6,000 bases of DNA from OMOG01 sp041485845. Its GTDB lineage: Bacteria > Acidobacteriota > Terriglobia > Bryobacterales > Bryobacteraceae. Under the pieces are notes generated by a model. It worked only from the letters and a program-made list of their open reading frames with translations, did not search any database and was not told the origin of the DNA. This document shows positions 5,967-6,000 of the stretch, piece by piece (positions within the stretch are counted from its first letter, which is position 1; every line of letters starts with the position of its first letter). The translations under genes were made by a program, and so were the position numbers. The stretch lies in the NCBI GenBank assembly GCA_041485845.1, contig JBGPKH010000564.1, positions 1 to 6,000 of the forward strand. The letters run 5' to 3'.

Positions 5967-6000
5967 ATGCCGCAACTGCAACTGCCGATATTCCCCGCTG
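5967..6000 (+). CDS. Possible start of a transposase-like gene, cut by the window edge
   Basis: From the ATG at 5967 only eleven residues are visible, MPQLQLPIFPA. This short Q-L-P-I-F-P opening resembles, from memory, the N-terminus of transposase or helix-turn-helix proteins found in Acidobacteriota and Planctomycetota, which often begin with a Q-L-P-L-F-P-type motif. A purine-rich run (AAGAGAGAAGG, 5956-5966) directly precedes the ATG; its GAGAG core lies 4 bases away, close but usable. Eleven residues cannot prove a family. If correct, this gene belongs to a mobile element that explains the composition shift and the early stop of the secreted-protein gene just upstream. Confidence 0.3.
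   Translation, partial: MPQLQLPIFPA

Noticed and set aside
5649..5981. A 110-codon minus-strand open frame in the divergent region
   Set aside because: It would cover the palindromes, the receptor promoter and the signal-peptide gene on the other strand. The product has no signal peptide or domain and looks random.

Overview
The window reads as chromosomal DNA from a GC-rich Gram-negative bacterium, most likely an Acidobacteriota member of the Solibacter/Bryobacter kind. This is an inference. It rests on a very large Oar-type TonB-dependent receptor with an N-terminal carboxypeptidase-regulatory-like domain, which these bacteria carry in many copies, and on a secreted Asp-box (BNR) repeat protein of a style common in the same group. 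No rRNA, tRNA or CRISPR array was seen.

Layout. Positions 1-160 hold no gene that can be supported. A good sigma70-like promoter (161-189) and a strong ribosome binding site (213-219) lead into a plus-strand gene for a secreted BNR/Asp-box protein (228-2003). Its reading frame is cut by one in-frame TAA at 1287-1289. The frame is identical on both sides, so a single base change explains the break. A 145-base convergent gap (2004-2148) with no convincing terminator follows. The minus strand then encodes an intact 1151-residue outer-membrane receptor (5604 down to 2149). A 138-base divergent intergenic region (5605-5742) contains the receptor's ribosome binding site, a probable promoter, two perfect palindromes (14 and 12 bp) and an extra copy of one half-site. 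On the other side a plus-strand gene begins with a good signal peptide (5743) but stops after 48 codons. Base composition falls sharply near its end. The last 34 bases may be the start of a transposase-like gene, which suggests that the edge of a mobile element has truncated the secreted-protein gene.

How the parts may fit together. The receptor and the divergent secreted protein share an intergenic region with operator-like symmetry, as expected for an exported enzyme paired with an uptake receptor. The BNR protein is exported too, but it converges on the receptor gene and has its own promoter. Two of the three exported-protein genes look damaged (a nonsense codon and a probable insertion), so the locus may be decaying. 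No clearly undescribed biological system is visible. The most informative items are the in-frame stop, the palindromic divergent control region and the possible element boundary at the right edge.
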